Of a stretch of DNA of 64,000 bases, positions 9,165 to 17,905 are shown piece by piece. A program made the translations under genes and the position numbers. The notes beneath the pieces were generated by a model. It made no database searches. It had not been told where the DNA came from and was given only the letters and a program-made list of their open reading frames with translations. The DNA comes from Undibacterium sp. (GTDB lineage: Bacteria > Pseudomonadota > Gammaproteobacteria > Burkholderiales > Burkholderiaceae_D), in NCBI GenBank assembly GCA_030645915.1, contig JAUSNO010000023.1, positions 1 to 64,000 of the forward strand, written 5' to 3'. Positions within the stretch are counted from its first letter, which is position 1. Each line of letters starts with the position of its first letter.

Positions 9165-9890
9165 ATGGCAAAATCCCGCTTCTGGCAACGACGCGTCGCT
9201 GCGTCGAAAATGACTATCAACCATCAGCGGCCCTGGCCGATCAAGCTGGCAATGGTTGTGCTTATTATCGGCCTGGGTGGCGCTATTGCGCTCTGGACTT
9301 ATGATCTTGGCCGAAGCTTTGCCTTCGGCCCCAAGTTGAGTGCCGAACACCTGGAGTCTTTGCAAAAGCAGGTCGAGCTGATCACGGCCGAACGCGATGA
9401 GCTGGCATCAAACGTCAATACTGCCGAGAGTAAGGAGAATATAGAGCGGTCGACGCAAAAACAATTGACTGATCAGGTAAAAGCGCTGACGGTAGAAAAT
9501 CTCAAGTTGAAAGATGATCTGGTTTTTTTTGAGAGTCTGATGTCGACGACAGTGGGGGCTGAGGGTATTTCCGTCAAACGGATCAAAGCAGAAATGCAGA
9601 CGCCAAATCAGTTGCGCTATCAGGTATTGGTGATGCAAGGGGGCAAAGGAAGCCGCGATTTCGCTGGTGAGATGCAACTTACGCTGACTTTGGTGCAGGC
9701 TGGGAAACCTGCTATGATGCAATTCCCCGATGCCAAGGCAGGTGAATCCGGGAAACTGAAATTGTTTTTTAAGTATTACCAGCGACTTGAAGGGGTAATT
9801 GCCATACCTGACGGTGCAACAGTAAAAGCGGTACAGGTAAAAGTATTGGAGAGAGGCCAGCAACGTGCCCAGCAATCCATTACTCTTTAG
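9165..9890 (+). CDS. Membrane-anchored coiled-coil protein (DUF6776-like)
   Basis: A 241-aa protein with a basic N-terminus, one transmembrane helix at about residues 27-46 and a predicted coiled coil from about 60 to 125. A C-terminal beta-rich domain of about 110 residues contains repeated LTL and VQV strands. It is probably periplasmic and anchored to the inner membrane. It follows argC by 8 nt and precedes a bactofilin, a family that polymerises at membranes, which hints at a cell-envelope scaffold role. Function unknown. Confidence 0.65.
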   Translation: MAKSRFWQRRVAASKMTINHQRPWPIKLAMVVLIIGLGGAIALWTYDLGRSFAFGPKLSAEHLESLQKQVELITAERDELASNVNTAESKENIERSTQKQLTDQVKALTVENLKLKDDLVFFESLMSTTVGAEGISVKRIKAEMQTPNQLRYQVLVMQGGKGSRDFAGEMQLTLTLVQAGKPAMMQFPDAKAGESGKLKLFFKYYQRLEGVIAIPDGATVKAVQVKVLERGQQRAQQSITL

Positions 9891-9955
9891 AAATACGGTT
9901 GGTCGCGCAGCTTAGCGCATTGTTCATATGTTAATAGACTTCGGGGGATTTGCTC

Positions 9956-10342
9956 ATGTTTAGTCGCAAAGACAAGAATACGATTGATAGCTTGATTGGT
10001 ATTTCTACCAATATCGAGGGCAACGTCCATTTTAAAGGTGGATTGCGCATTGATGGCCATGTCAAAGGTAATGTGATTGCAGAGTCAGGTGCCTCCAGCA
10101 TGCTGGTGATTTCTGAAAAGGCAAGAATCGATGGCGAAGTCCGTGCCGCGCATATTGTTGTCAACGGCGAGATCAATGGCCCGGTGTTTTGTTCTGAGCT
10201 GATTGAGTTGCAGACCAAGGCCAAAATTTCAGGCGATGTGCACTACAAAGCGCTGGAAATGATGAATGGCGCTCTGGTTGCAGGCAACTTGACCCATGAA
10301 CAGGTCGCAGAGCCAGTATTGAAATTAGCTGCGTCTAACTAG
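9956..10342 (+). CDS. Bactofilin (polymer-forming cytoskeletal protein)
   Basis: A 128-aa bactofilin. The core about residues 14-110 has short beta-helix repeats rich in G and V (IEGNVHFKGGLRIDGHVKGNV, IDGEVRAAHIVVNGEINGPV). Such proteins self-assemble into nucleotide-free filaments that place envelope enzymes. ATG at 9956 follows a GGGGGA Shine-Dalgarno and is preferred to the TTG six bases upstream. Confidence 0.92.
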   Translation: MFSRKDKNTIDSLIGISTNIEGNVHFKGGLRIDGHVKGNVIAESGASSMLVISEKARIDGEVRAAHIVVNGEINGPVFCSELIELQTKAKISGDVHYKALEMMNGALVAGNLTHEQVAEPVLKLAASN

Positions 10343-10394
10343 ACCGGCGATAACGGTCTATAATAAAGACCTGACTCAATTGTAGGAGCTAAAG
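10343..10394 (+). promoter_or_regulatory. Upstream region of erpA
   Basis: Short 52-nt spacer with a small CGGCGATAACGG/CCG-like pairing and a TATAAT-type sequence (TATAATAAAG near 10361). A TTGCAC-like partner is not obvious, so the promoter is weakly supported. Confidence 0.3.
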
Positions 10395-10745
10395 ATGAAT
10401 GCCGTAGCCGAAATGCCATCCCCCATTGTTTTTACCGATAGCGCAGCTTCTAAAGTTGCGCAGCTGATCGAAGAAGAAGGTAATCCCGATCTGAAACTCC
10501 GTGTATTTGTCCAAGGTGGCGGATGCTCAGGTTTTCAATATGGTTTCACCTTTGATGAAATCACTAACGAAGACGATACCGTGATGGATAAGAATGGCGT
10601 CCAATTGTTGATTGATGCCATGAGTTTCCAGTATCTGGTCGGTGCAGAAATCGACTACAAAGATGATCTTGAAGGCGCGCAATTCGTCATCAAGAATCCG
10701 AATGCCGAGTCTACTTGTGGTTGTGGATCTTCGTTTTCAGCCTGA
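10395..10745 (+). CDS. erpA: Iron-sulfur cluster insertion protein ErpA
   Basis: An A-type Fe-S carrier of 116 aa that delivers clusters to apoproteins. All three cluster-binding cysteines are present: one in [11 protein letters not shown] and two in the C-terminal CGCGSSFSA. The N-terminal extension and PIVFTDSAA start match ErpA of betaproteobacteria rather than IscA. A GGAG Shine-Dalgarno lies just before the ATG. A terminator follows. Confidence 0.95.
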   Translation: MNAVAEMPSPIVFTDSAASKVAQLIEEEGNPDLKLRVFVQGGGCSGFQYGFTFDEITNEDDTVMDKNGVQLLIDAMSFQYLVGAEIDYKDDLEGAQFVIKNPNAESTCGCGSSFSA

Positions 10746-10761
10746 TTCTTTGTTGCTGTAG

Positions 10762-10790
10762 AAAAAAGGACGCTGTCGCGTCCTTTTTTT
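10762..10790 (+). terminator. Terminator of erpA
   Basis: AAAAAAGGACGC and GCGTCCTTTTTTT form a stem with a TGTC loop, 17 nt past the erpA stop. The flanking A and T runs make it potentially bidirectional. Confidence 0.9.
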
Positions 10791-10882
10791 GTGCCTGAAA
10801 TAAATTTGGTGTTGTGTCGCATAACAATTCATCACAAATCTAAAAAACCTGATTACACTTGACGTCAATAACCGGAGTGATC

Positions 10883-12364
10883 ATGGAAAATTCAACACTG
10901 CTCCATCAGCAAAGGCAGCATGCGGTAGTGGCAGCCTTGCGCATGGTAATGCCTGCCCATTGCGTGCTATTCAATGAAGAAGATACCCGGCCTTACGAGT
11001 GCGATGGTTTGGCGGCATATCGCCAGTTGCCAATGGTGGTGGCACTTCCTGAGAGCGAAGAGCAGGTCATCGCCATTGTCAATGTGTGCAGGCAGATGCA
11101 GGTGCCTATCGTGCCACGCGGCGCCGGTACGGGTCTTTCTGGCGGTGCCATGCCAATTGCCGATGGCGTGGTTTTATCCACGGCAAAACTCAATAAAATA
11201 CTTAAAGTCGATGCCTATGCCAGAACTGCCGTGGTGCAACCTGGCGTGCGCAATCTGGCGATATCGGACGCGGTTGGCGTGCTTGGTTTGTACTATGCAC
11301 CCGATCCGTCTTCCCAGATTGCCTGTAGCATAGGTGGCAACGTGGCCGAAAACTCGGGCGGCGTGCATTGCCTGAAATACGGGCTGACAGTGCACAACGT
11401 CATGCGCGTGCGTGCCATTACGATGGATGGCGAAGTGATCGAACTCGGCAGCGCTGCGCTCGATGCGCCCGGCCTGGATTTGCTGGCAGTTTTTATCGGT
11501 TCGGAAGGCATGCTGGGCATCGTGACCGAAGTCACCGTCAAGCTAGTGCCCAAGCCGCAAACCGCCAGAGTCATCATGGCCTCGTTCGATGATGTCATCA
11601 AGGCAGGTAATGCGGTGGCCAACGTGATCGCGGCCGGCATCATTCCGGCGGGGCTGGAGATGATGGACAAGACTTCATCACGCATGGTCGAACCCTATGT
11701 CAAGGCCGGTTACGACATCGATGCCGAAGCGATTTTGCTGTGCGAATCCGACGGCACACCCGAGGAAGTCGAAGAAGAAATCGCGCGCATGAGCGCCGTG
11801 CTGGAAGGCGCCGGCGCGACTGCCATTGCGGTCTCGCAAAGCGAGGCAGAGCGGCTTAAATTCTGGTCGGGACGCAAGAATGCCTTCCCGGCGGCGGGGC
11901 GCATCTCGCCTGATTACTACTGCATGGATGGCACCATCCCGCGCAAGAATCTGGCGCAAGTGCTGATCGGCATTGCCGCGATGGAAGTCAAATATGGCTT
12001 GCGCTGCGCCAATGTGTTTCATGCCGGTGACGGTAATTTGCATCCTTTGATTTTATTCGATGCCAACAAGCCGGGCGAGTTTCATCAAGCCGAAGCTTTC
12101 GGTGCCGAGATACTGGAACTTTGTGTCGCGGTGGGCGGCACCATTACCGGTGAGCACGGTGTCGGAATAGAAAAAATCAACTCCATGTGTGTGCAATTTT
12201 CTGAACAGGAATTAGGCGCATTCAGAGGAGTGAAGCAAGCCTTCGACCCTGCCATTTTGTTAAACCCGGACAAGGCGATTCCGAGTCTGCACCGTTGCGC
12301 TGAGTATGGCCGTATGCATGTCAAAAAAGGGCAGCTCAAGTTTCCGGATTTGCCAAGGTTCTGA
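10883..12364 (+). CDS. glcD: Glycolate oxidase, FAD-linked subunit GlcD
   Basis: The 493-aa flavoprotein subunit of the membrane-associated glycolate dehydrogenase complex, oxidising glycolate to glyoxylate. The FAD-binding PCMH domain is evident in VPRGAGTGLSGGAMP and in CSIGGNVAENSGGVH. The C-terminal FAD-oxidase domain carries NVFHAGDGNLHPLI and TGEHGVGIEK. The ATG at 10883 is preceded by GGAG; the upstream TTG at 10859 lies within the leader. It is separated from glcE by a family A repeat and a MITE, so glcE and glcF may not be read through efficiently. Confidence 0.95.
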   Translation: MENSTLLHQQRQHAVVAALRMVMPAHCVLFNEEDTRPYECDGLAAYRQLPMVVALPESEEQVIAIVNVCRQMQVPIVPRGAGTGLSGGAMPIADGVVLSTAKLNKILKVDAYARTAVVQPGVRNLAISDAVGVLGLYYAPDPSSQIACSIGGNVAENSGGVHCLKYGLTVHNVMRVRAITMDGEVIELGSAALDAPGLDLLAVFIGSEGMLGIVTEVTVKLVPKPQTARVIMASFDDVIKAGNAVANVIAAGIIPAGLEMMDKTSSRMVEPYVKAGYDIDAEAILLCESDGTPEEVEEEIARMSAVLEGAGATAIAVSQSEAERLKFWSGRKNAFPAAGRISPDYYCMDGTIPRKNLAQVLIGIAAMEVKYGLRCANVFHAGDGNLHPLILFDANKPGEFHQAEAFGAEILELCVAVGGTITGEHGVGIEKINSMCVQFSEQELGAFRGVKQAFDPAILLNPDKAIPSLHRCAEYGRMHVKKGQLKFPDLPRF

Positions 12365-12379
12365 TGATGGAAATTGAAG

Positions 12380-12445
12380 GCGCATTGTTCATGCGCCTTC
12401 TGGCACCAAAATGGCTGAAGAAGCCCATGAACAGTGCGTGTTCAT
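12380..12445. repeat. Dispersed palindromic repeat family A, diverged copy
   Basis: GCGCATTGTTCATGCGCCTTCTGGC pairs imperfectly with a distal segment holding GCCCATGAACAGTGCG. It has the CATGCGCCTT core of the family. It lies 16 nt after the glcD stop. Confidence 0.55.
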
Positions 12446-12480
12446 TTTCTAATGTAGGTATCAAAGTAAAGTTCAATTGA

Positions 12481-12723
12481 ATGATCCTAGATTCCTTAGT
12501 TGGACAGGTTTGAGTGTGCATTTTTCCGGTTTTCTGGCAAGGCGCGACGACGAAGCAACCTTCACGTTGTTAGGAGGAGCAACGAAGCCAGAGAGCCGGA
12601 AAAACGTGCAATCGAACCTGTAGCGCTCTCACCCAAATGGTGAAAGTGTTAAATGCCGCTGTTTTTAATCAATCACGCACTTATCGAAGCTGATGAGCGG
12701 TCAACAGAGGAATCTAGGATTAT
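12481..12723. mobile_element. MITE-like element, copy 1 (233 bp plus flanking ATNAT repeats)
   Basis: The element spans 12486-12718, bounded by CCTAGATTCCTTAGTTG and its inverted counterpart CAACAGAGGAATCTAGG. Flanks are ATGAT (12481-12485) and ATTAT (12719-12723), a 5-bp duplication with one mismatch. The interior is a long imperfect hairpin with an AGGAGG sequence in a CGTTG/CAACG loop. Copies 2 and 3 at 15.2 and 28.6 kb are nearly the same and in the same orientation. No transposase is encoded. Confidence 0.88.
12706..12710 (+). promoter_or_regulatory. Ribosome-binding site of glcE supplied by MITE end
   Basis: AGAGG lies in the right terminal repeat of the element, 11 nt before the glcE ATG at 12722. 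The A and T of that start codon belong to the flanking ATTAT repeat. The same arrangement recurs at msrA2. Confidence 0.65.
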
Positions 12724-13786
12724 GGACAGCATACTCGACGAATTTCGCCATCGTATCCATGCCGCTACTGCCGGGCATAGCCAGCTATGCATACAAGGCG
12801 GTGGCAGCAAACAATGGTATGGGCAAGAAGCGCAGGGCGAGGTGCTCAACACCAGCGCCTACCGTGGCATCATTGCCTACGAACCTACCGAGCTGGTGAT
12901 CACCGCGAGGTGTGGTACCCCACTGGCAGAAATCGAGGCGGTGCTTGATCAGCAGAACCAGATGTTCGCTTTTGAACCGCCGCATTTTGGCGCTGCAGCG
13001 ACGATAGGTGGCGTGGTTGCCGCAGGTCTATCCGGTCCGCGTCGAGCCACTGCGGGTGCCGTGCGCGACTTTGTGCTGGGGGCGACTTTAATGGATGGTC
13101 GTGGCGAAGTATTGTCGTTTGGCGGGCAGGTCATGAAGAACGTCGCGGGCTACGATGTCTCACGCTTGCTGGCAGGCTCCATGGGTTGTCTGGGTTTGCT
13201 GCTCGATGTATCCATCAAGGTCTTGCCGAAACCCTTTGCGGAAACCACCCTGGCGTTTGCCCTATCGGAATCAGATGCCATCGACCGCATGAATGCATGG
13301 GGTGGACAAGCCTTGCCTATCTCCGCAAGCAGCTGGCAGGTAGGGCGGCTGATGTTGCGCTTGTCTGGTGCAGAGGCGGCGGTACGCGCAGCCAGGCAAA
13401 AACTAGGTGGTGAAGAGGTCGCCAGCGCTGATGCCTACTGGACATCAGTGCGTGAGCAAAGTCACGATTTTTTTGCCCAGGATGACGAGCATGGCTTGTG
13501 GCGACTGTCATTGCCATCAGCGACCTCCGCCTTGCGCCTGACTGGCAAGACCATGATCGAATGGGGCGGGGCGCAACGCTGGCTATTTAGTGACGAGCGG
13601 GCACAAACCGTACGCGATATGGTCAGCCAGACCGGCGGTCATGTCACCTTGTTTCGCGGTGGCGATAAAGCCAGCGGCGTTTTTACCCCGTTGCCGGCGC
13701 CATTGCATAAAATTCATCGCAACCTGAAAAACAGCTTTGACCCGGCAGGCATTTTTAATCCCGGCCGCATGTATCCCGACCTATAG
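12722..13786 (+). CDS. glcE: Glycolate oxidase, FAD-binding subunit GlcE
   Basis: Second flavin subunit of glycolate dehydrogenase, 354 aa. It shows the PCMH fold of the FAD family: ELVITARCGTPLAEIEAVL, then PHFGAAATIGGVVAAGLSGPRR and FGGQVMKNVAGYDVSRLLAGSMG. The C-terminus DPAGIFNPGRMYPDL is the usual family ending. The ATG at 12722 is chosen because the upstream frame lies inside the MITE; the residues before MDSILDEF are encoded by the element and are not family sequence. glcF follows after 9 nt. Confidence 0.94.
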   Translation: MDSILDEFRHRIHAATAGHSQLCIQGGGSKQWYGQEAQGEVLNTSAYRGIIAYEPTELVITARCGTPLAEIEAVLDQQNQMFAFEPPHFGAAATIGGVVAAGLSGPRRATAGAVRDFVLGATLMDGRGEVLSFGGQVMKNVAGYDVSRLLAGSMGCLGLLLDVSIKVLPKPFAETTLAFALSESDAIDRMNAWGGQALPISASSWQVGRLMLRLSGAEAAVRAARQKLGGEEVASADAYWTSVREQSHDFFAQDDEHGLWRLSLPSATSALRLTGKTMIEWGGAQRWLFSDERAQTVRDMVSQTGGHVTLFRGGDKASGVFTPLPAPLHKIHRNLKNSFDPAGIFNPGRMYPDL

Positions 13787-13795
13787 AAAAATAGT

Positions 13796-15043
13796 ATGCA
13801 AACCAATCTTGCCGATTTCATCAAAGACACCCGCGAAGGTCAGGAAGCGGATGCCATCTTGCGCAGTTGTGTTCACTGCGGATTTTGCACAGCGACTTGT
13901 CCGACCTATCAATTATTGGGCGATGAGTTAGATGGCCCGCGCGGCCGCATCTATCTGATTAAGCAGGTTTTGGAAGGCAAGCCAGCCACCAGTAAAACGC
14001 AGCAGCATCTGGATCGCTGCCTTACTTGCCGCAGCTGCGAATCGACCTGTCCGTCTGGTGTGCAATACGGCCGCCTGGTGGATATCGGTCGCAAGATCGT
14101 CGATGAACAAGTGCCGCGCCCGTTGGCACAACGCCTGATGCGCAGCGCACTCAAATATGTCTTGCCGCGCAAATCCCTGTTCAATCCCGCCATGAAAATG
14201 GGGCAGGCCGTACGTCCTTTGTTGCCCAAGGTCTTGCAGAATAAAATACCCGCCGCGCAGAACGCAGGCGCGTGGCCGACCCAACAGCATGCGCGCAAAA
14301 TGCTCTTGCTCGATGGCTGTGTGCAGCCCGCCATGTCACCCAATATCAACTTCGCCGCAGCCAGAGTGTTAGACGCATTAGCGGTGCAACTGGTCATTGC
14401 GCCCAAGGCGGGCTGTTGCGGTGCCATCCGTTATCACCTCAATGACCAGGCTGGCGGGCTTGATGACATGCGCAACAACATCGATGCCTGGTGGCCTTTT
14501 ATAGAGTCCGGCATCGAAGCCATTGTCATGACCGCTTCGGGTTGTGGTGTCACGGTGAAGGAATACGGCCACCTGCTGGCGCACGATACCGCGTATGCAG
14601 AGAAGGCAAAACGTGTCTCGGCTTTAACGCGCGACCTGAGTGAAATCTTGCCCGAGTTTGAAGCCGAACTGGTCAGGAAACTTCAAGGAAAAATCAACAA
14701 GCGCATCGCCTGGCACCCGCCATGCACGCTGCAACATGGCCAGCAAATCAAGGGCAAGGTCGAAGACTTGTTGCGCAGCGTGGGTGTCGATGTACGCCTT
14801 TGTGCAGACAGCCATTTATGTTGCGGTTCTGCCGGCACTTACTCGGTTCTGCAGCCAGAAATGGCTTACCAGTTGCGCGACAACAAACTGCGCAATCTGC
14901 AAGCGAGCGAGCCAGAGATGATTTTGTCGGCCAATATCGGTTGCCTGACGCATTTGCAATCGGGCACAACAACGCCGGTGCAGCACTGGGTGGAATTGCT
15001 GGACCAGTTTTTGGCTGAGCCAAGAACTGTCGCCACCCCTTAA
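13796..15043 (+). CDS. glcF: Glycolate oxidase, iron-sulfur subunit GlcF
   Basis: A 415-aa electron-transfer subunit that passes electrons from GlcDE toward quinones. Two 4Fe-4S ferredoxin motifs lie near the N-terminus: CVHCGFCTATCPTY (about residues 24-37) and CLTCRSCESTCPSG (about 75-88). Two CCG domains follow, seen in APKAGCCGAIRYHL and DSHLCCGSAGTYSVLQPE, typical of heterodisulfide-reductase-like subunits. It completes the glcDEF set. Confidence 0.96.
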   Translation: MQTNLADFIKDTREGQEADAILRSCVHCGFCTATCPTYQLLGDELDGPRGRIYLIKQVLEGKPATSKTQQHLDRCLTCRSCESTCPSGVQYGRLVDIGRKIVDEQVPRPLAQRLMRSALKYVLPRKSLFNPAMKMGQAVRPLLPKVLQNKIPAAQNAGAWPTQQHARKMLLLDGCVQPAMSPNINFAAARVLDALAVQLVIAPKAGCCGAIRYHLNDQAGGLDDMRNNIDAWWPFIESGIEAIVMTASGCGVTVKEYGHLLAHDTAYAEKAKRVSALTRDLSEILPEFEAELVRKLQGKINKRIAWHPPCTLQHGQQIKGKVEDLLRSVGVDVRLCADSHLCCGSAGTYSVLQPEMAYQLRDNKLRNLQASEPEMILSANIGCLTHLQSGTTTPVQHWVELLDQFLAEPRTVATP

Positions 15044-15074
15044 TCAGCAGGTTTGTTCGTCTTGGAAATGATGT

Positions 15075-15143
15075 TCCACGAAAGGCACGAAAGGCACGAA
15101 AGGCACGGAAAAAATGGTGAATTTTTCCCGTGCCTTCCGTGGA
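15075..15143. repeat. Hairpin with 9-bp tandem repeats
   Basis: TCCACGAAAGGCACG at the left pairs with CGTGCCTTCCGTGGA at the right (one mismatch). The left arm contains three exact tandem copies of CGAAAGGCA (15079-15105). It sits just after glcF and before MITE copy 2, and could act as a transcription terminator. Confidence 0.75.
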
Positions 15144-15159
15144 CCACACCTTACATCAA

Positions 15160-15404
15160 ATTATCCTAGATTCCTTAGTTGGACAGGTTTGAGTGTGCGT
15201 TTTTTCGGCTTTCTGGCAAGGCGCGACGACGAAGCAACCTTCACGTTGTTAGGAGGAGCAACGCAGTTCAGAGAGGCGGAAAAACGTGCAATCGAACCTG
15301 TAGCGCTCTCACCCGAATGATGAAAGTATTAGTTACCACTATCGTCAAACCAATCAAGCACTTATCGAAGTTGATGAGCGGTCAACTGAGGAATCTAGGA
15401 TTAT
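15160..15404. mobile_element. MITE-like element, copy 2 (235 bp plus ATTAT duplication)
   Basis: The element spans 15165-15399 with the same terminal repeats as copies 1 and 3. It is flanked by a perfect 5-bp duplication ATTAT (15160-15164 and 15400-15404). Its right end touches the stop codon of the convergent dienelactone hydrolase gene. Orientation is the same as copy 1, so glcE-glcF lies between two direct copies. Confidence 0.92.
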
Positions 15405-16282
15405 TACGCTAAATTAGCCTTGAACCAGGCCAGGCAACGCGACCAGCCGTCTTTGGCATCCGCCTCAACATAACTGGGGCGATAGTCAGCGTGGAAGGCG
15501 TGGCCAGAATTAGGGAACACAACAAACTCTGATTTGTTGCCCGCTTTGGTTAGCGCTGCTTTCATCTGCTCAACTGTTTCGACTGGTATGCCGGAATCTT
15601 TTGCACCATACAAACCGAGTATTGGCGCCTTCAAACTGGCCGCAATGTCGATCGGGTTTTGTGGTGAGAGTGGCGTCATCGCCCCCACCAATCGGCCATA
15701 CCAGGCAGCACCTGCTTTGACCGATGGATTATGCGCGGCATACATCCAGGTAATCCGTCCGCCCCAGCAAAAGCCGGTGATCGCCAGTTTGTCAGTGTTA
15801 CCGCCATTTACCTTCGCCCACGCCACCACGGCATCCAGGTCGCTCATGACTTGCGCATCGGGCACCTTGGAGATGACTTCCTTGATCAGCTCGGCGATAC
15901 TGGGATATTTGCTGGCGTCGCCCTGACGGATAAATAACTCTGGTGCCAGCGCCAGATAACCTTGCTTGGCAAAACGGCGCGCCACATCGGCAATGTGCTC
16001 GTGTACACCAAATATTTCAGAAATCACCAGCACCACCGGCAAATTAATTTTGCCTTCGGGCTGAGCGCGATATACCGGCACCTGTTGTCCATCGATCGTC
16101 AGTGTGATCACGCCGGCAGTCAAGCCGATGCTGTCGGTAGTCACCAATGTGTTCGCACTCAGCGGCAAAGCGGCTGCGGCAAAACCAACACCCACTGCAG
16201 TTTGAATAAAAGTACGCCTGGAATTGCCTTCGCCAAACAATGATCGCCCTACCAAACTATCGAAATCGTGTTGATGTTTCAT
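15404..16282 (-). CDS. Dienelactone hydrolase family protein (Tat signal)
   Basis: An alpha/beta hydrolase of 292 aa. The nucleophile elbow GFCWGGR carries cysteine, as in carboxymethylenebutenolidase, with the acid in YGAKDSGIP and the histidine in NSGHAFHADYRPSY. The N-terminus has a twin-arginine motif SRRTFIQ (about residues 21-27) followed by a hydrophobic stretch, so export by Tat to the periplasm is likely. The secreted DLH subgroup has poorly defined substrates. No catechol-degradation genes are nearby. Confidence 0.88.
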   Translation of the reverse strand: MKHQHDFDSLVGRSLFGEGNSRRTFIQTAVGVGFAAAALPLSANTLVTTDSIGLTAGVITLTIDGQQVPVYRAQPEGKINLPVVLVISEIFGVHEHIADVARRFAKQGYLALAPELFIRQGDASKYPSIAELIKEVISKVPDAQVMSDLDAVVAWAKVNGGNTDKLAITGFCWGGRITWMYAAHNPSVKAGAAWYGRLVGAMTPLSPQNPIDIAASLKAPILGLYGAKDSGIPVETVEQMKAALTKAGNKSEFVVFPNSGHAFHADYRPSYVEADAKDGWSRCLAWFKANLA

Positions 16283-16349
16283 ACAATTTATCCTTAATGC
16301 GTAGTGAGATGTTTTCAGTCTGTCATGCTGGAACAGGTTAACCGGATTC

Positions 16350-16754
16350 TTATTTTTCCGCAGGCTTCAAGTAAAAGGCATCGGGCAATTGCGCCCCAGC
16401 GGTCGTCATCTTGATGTCACCTTTCAGATTGGTCAGTACCACTTCCAATTCAGGCCCGCCCAACTCCAGCATCACCTGACGGCATGCACCGCAAGGCGCG
16501 ATGGGTTCATCAGTCGCCCCCACGACGGCCATACGTGCAAATTGGCCCGGACGGTATCCGGCTGCCACCGCAGCAAACAAAGCCGTGCGCTCCGCGCAAT
16601 TGCATAGGCCGTAAGACGCGTTCTCCACATTGCAACCGCGAAAAACGTTACCATCCTTGCTCAGCAAGGCGGCACCGACCTTGAATTGTGAATAGGGCGC
16701 ATAAGCAGATTCGCGTGCGGTGATGGCTTCTTGTATCAGTTGTTCCTGGTTCAT
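16350..16754 (-). CDS. cdd: Cytidine deaminase
   Basis: A 134-aa small homotetrameric-type cytidine deaminase that hydrolyses cytidine and deoxycytidine to the uridine forms. The zinc site is intact: CNCAERTALFAA provides the first cysteine region with the catalytic Glu, and PCGACRQVMLE the two further cysteines. CNVENASYG binds the nucleoside. Full length for the family. It lies 67 nt downstream of the start of the DLH gene, on the same strand. Confidence 0.94.
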   Translation of the reverse strand: MNQEQLIQEAITARESAYAPYSQFKVGAALLSKDGNVFRGCNVENASYGLCNCAERTALFAAVAAGYRPGQFARMAVVGATDEPIAPCGACRQVMLELGGPELEVVLTNLKGDIKMTTAGAQLPDAFYLKPAEK

Positions 16755-17167
16755 CGTGTTTGTCCAAAAAGAGAAATTAGGTGCTTATTATTCCATGACT
16801 ATAGGGTTCATGTTGCCCGGAGTCTTCAGGGGGGAGCCGAGGAAGTGGGCAAGGCTTTTTAGCCTCCCCATTTGGCCACGACTGCCGGAAGAAAAATTTT
16901 CCTAAACGATCCGTACTTTCTTGATACTGATTGGGGTAGGTAGAAGCCGGAAAACACATCATGTATCATTGCCATTTTTTCCAATCTTCGACATTTTCTG
17001 AAGTAAGCCTGCTGATTGATCGACTGCTGCGCAGTATCCCTCTGAAGTAACTCCTCAATTTTCTTCACGGCTCCCCCTCATCGGTTAACGCAACGCGCAT
17101 CCTGGCGGCCTGTCGGAAAGTGTTTCGCATGATTAGGATTTTCTCCTCGTTTTCAAGGAATACCTTT
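16755..17167. other. Gap without recognised genes
   Basis: About 410 bp between divergent cdd and the methyltransferase gene. Short open frames here show no family features. No promoter can be assigned with confidence. Confidence 0.4.
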
Positions 17168-17905
17168 ATGCATAATCCAATAGCAACGCGGTTTTCAGAT
17201 GCCGCGCATCGTTATGAAGGCTTGGCTCACGTTCAGAAGCAAGCCGCCATTGAATTCGATCTTTGGTTGGCAAGTCTGGGTTTACGTGCCCCCGATTCGA
17301 TTGCAGAAATAGGTTGCGGCACCGGCTTCTTCACGCGCTTGCTGCATCAGCGTTATAACAGCGCAGCCTTATGCATTACTGATGTGGCACCTGAAATGAT
17401 AGAGGTGTGCAAGGCGAAATTCTCGCCATCGGATATGCTCCGGTTTGAAGTGCAGGACGGCAGATCGCTCTGCTTCGAGACTCGTCCGGATTGGGTGCTG
17501 TCGACCATGTGCTTTCAATGGTTTACTCCTCTGAAACCGGTACTGAGACATCACTTGGCACAAAGCCGCTTGCTCGCATTTAGCATCATGCTCGATGGCT
17601 CGTTTGCGCAATGGCAGGCCGCACACGAGCGCCTGGGAATATCCTCAGGACTTCGCCCATTGCCAAGTTTTGATGCGGTATTTGATTCTTGTCATACGCT
17701 AGGCGCAAATAAGCTGCATTCACATCGCATTTCTTTGGCTGAGGCGCATCCAAACGGATTGTCGTTCGCCACTAGCTTGCGTGCGATCGGCGCAGATCAA
17801 CCCAAAGAAAATCATCAACCCGTCAATTTAAGAGCGGTATGCCGGCAACTGGAACATGGTTTCAGCGCTAACTATGAAATCGGATTTTTTTGTATAGAGC
17901 GCTGA
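17168..17905 (+). CDS. SAM-dependent methyltransferase, BioC-like
   Basis: A 245-aa class I methyltransferase. SAM-binding motif I is IAEIGCGTGFFTRLL (about residues 42-56), with DVAPEMIEVCKAKF as motif II. The N-terminus FSDAAHRYEGLAHVQKQAA strongly resembles the malonyl-ACP O-methyltransferase BioC, which starts pimeloyl synthesis for biotin. No other biotin gene is visible nearby, so the assignment is by sequence only. The ATG at 17168 is preceded by AAGGAA. Confidence 0.72.
   Translation: MHNPIATRFSDAAHRYEGLAHVQKQAAIEFDLWLASLGLRAPDSIAEIGCGTGFFTRLLHQRYNSAALCITDVAPEMIEVCKAKFSPSDMLRFEVQDGRSLCFETRPDWVLSTMCFQWFTPLKPVLRHHLAQSRLLAFSIMLDGSFAQWQAAHERLGISSGLRPLPSFDAVFDSCHTLGANKLHSHRISLAEAHPNGLSFATSLRAIGADQPKENHQPVNLRAVCRQLEHGFSANYEIGFFCIER

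Noticed and set aside
12653-12721. Upstream extension of glcE starting MPLFLINH
   Set aside because: These codons are inside the mobile element and have no similarity to the GlcE family.
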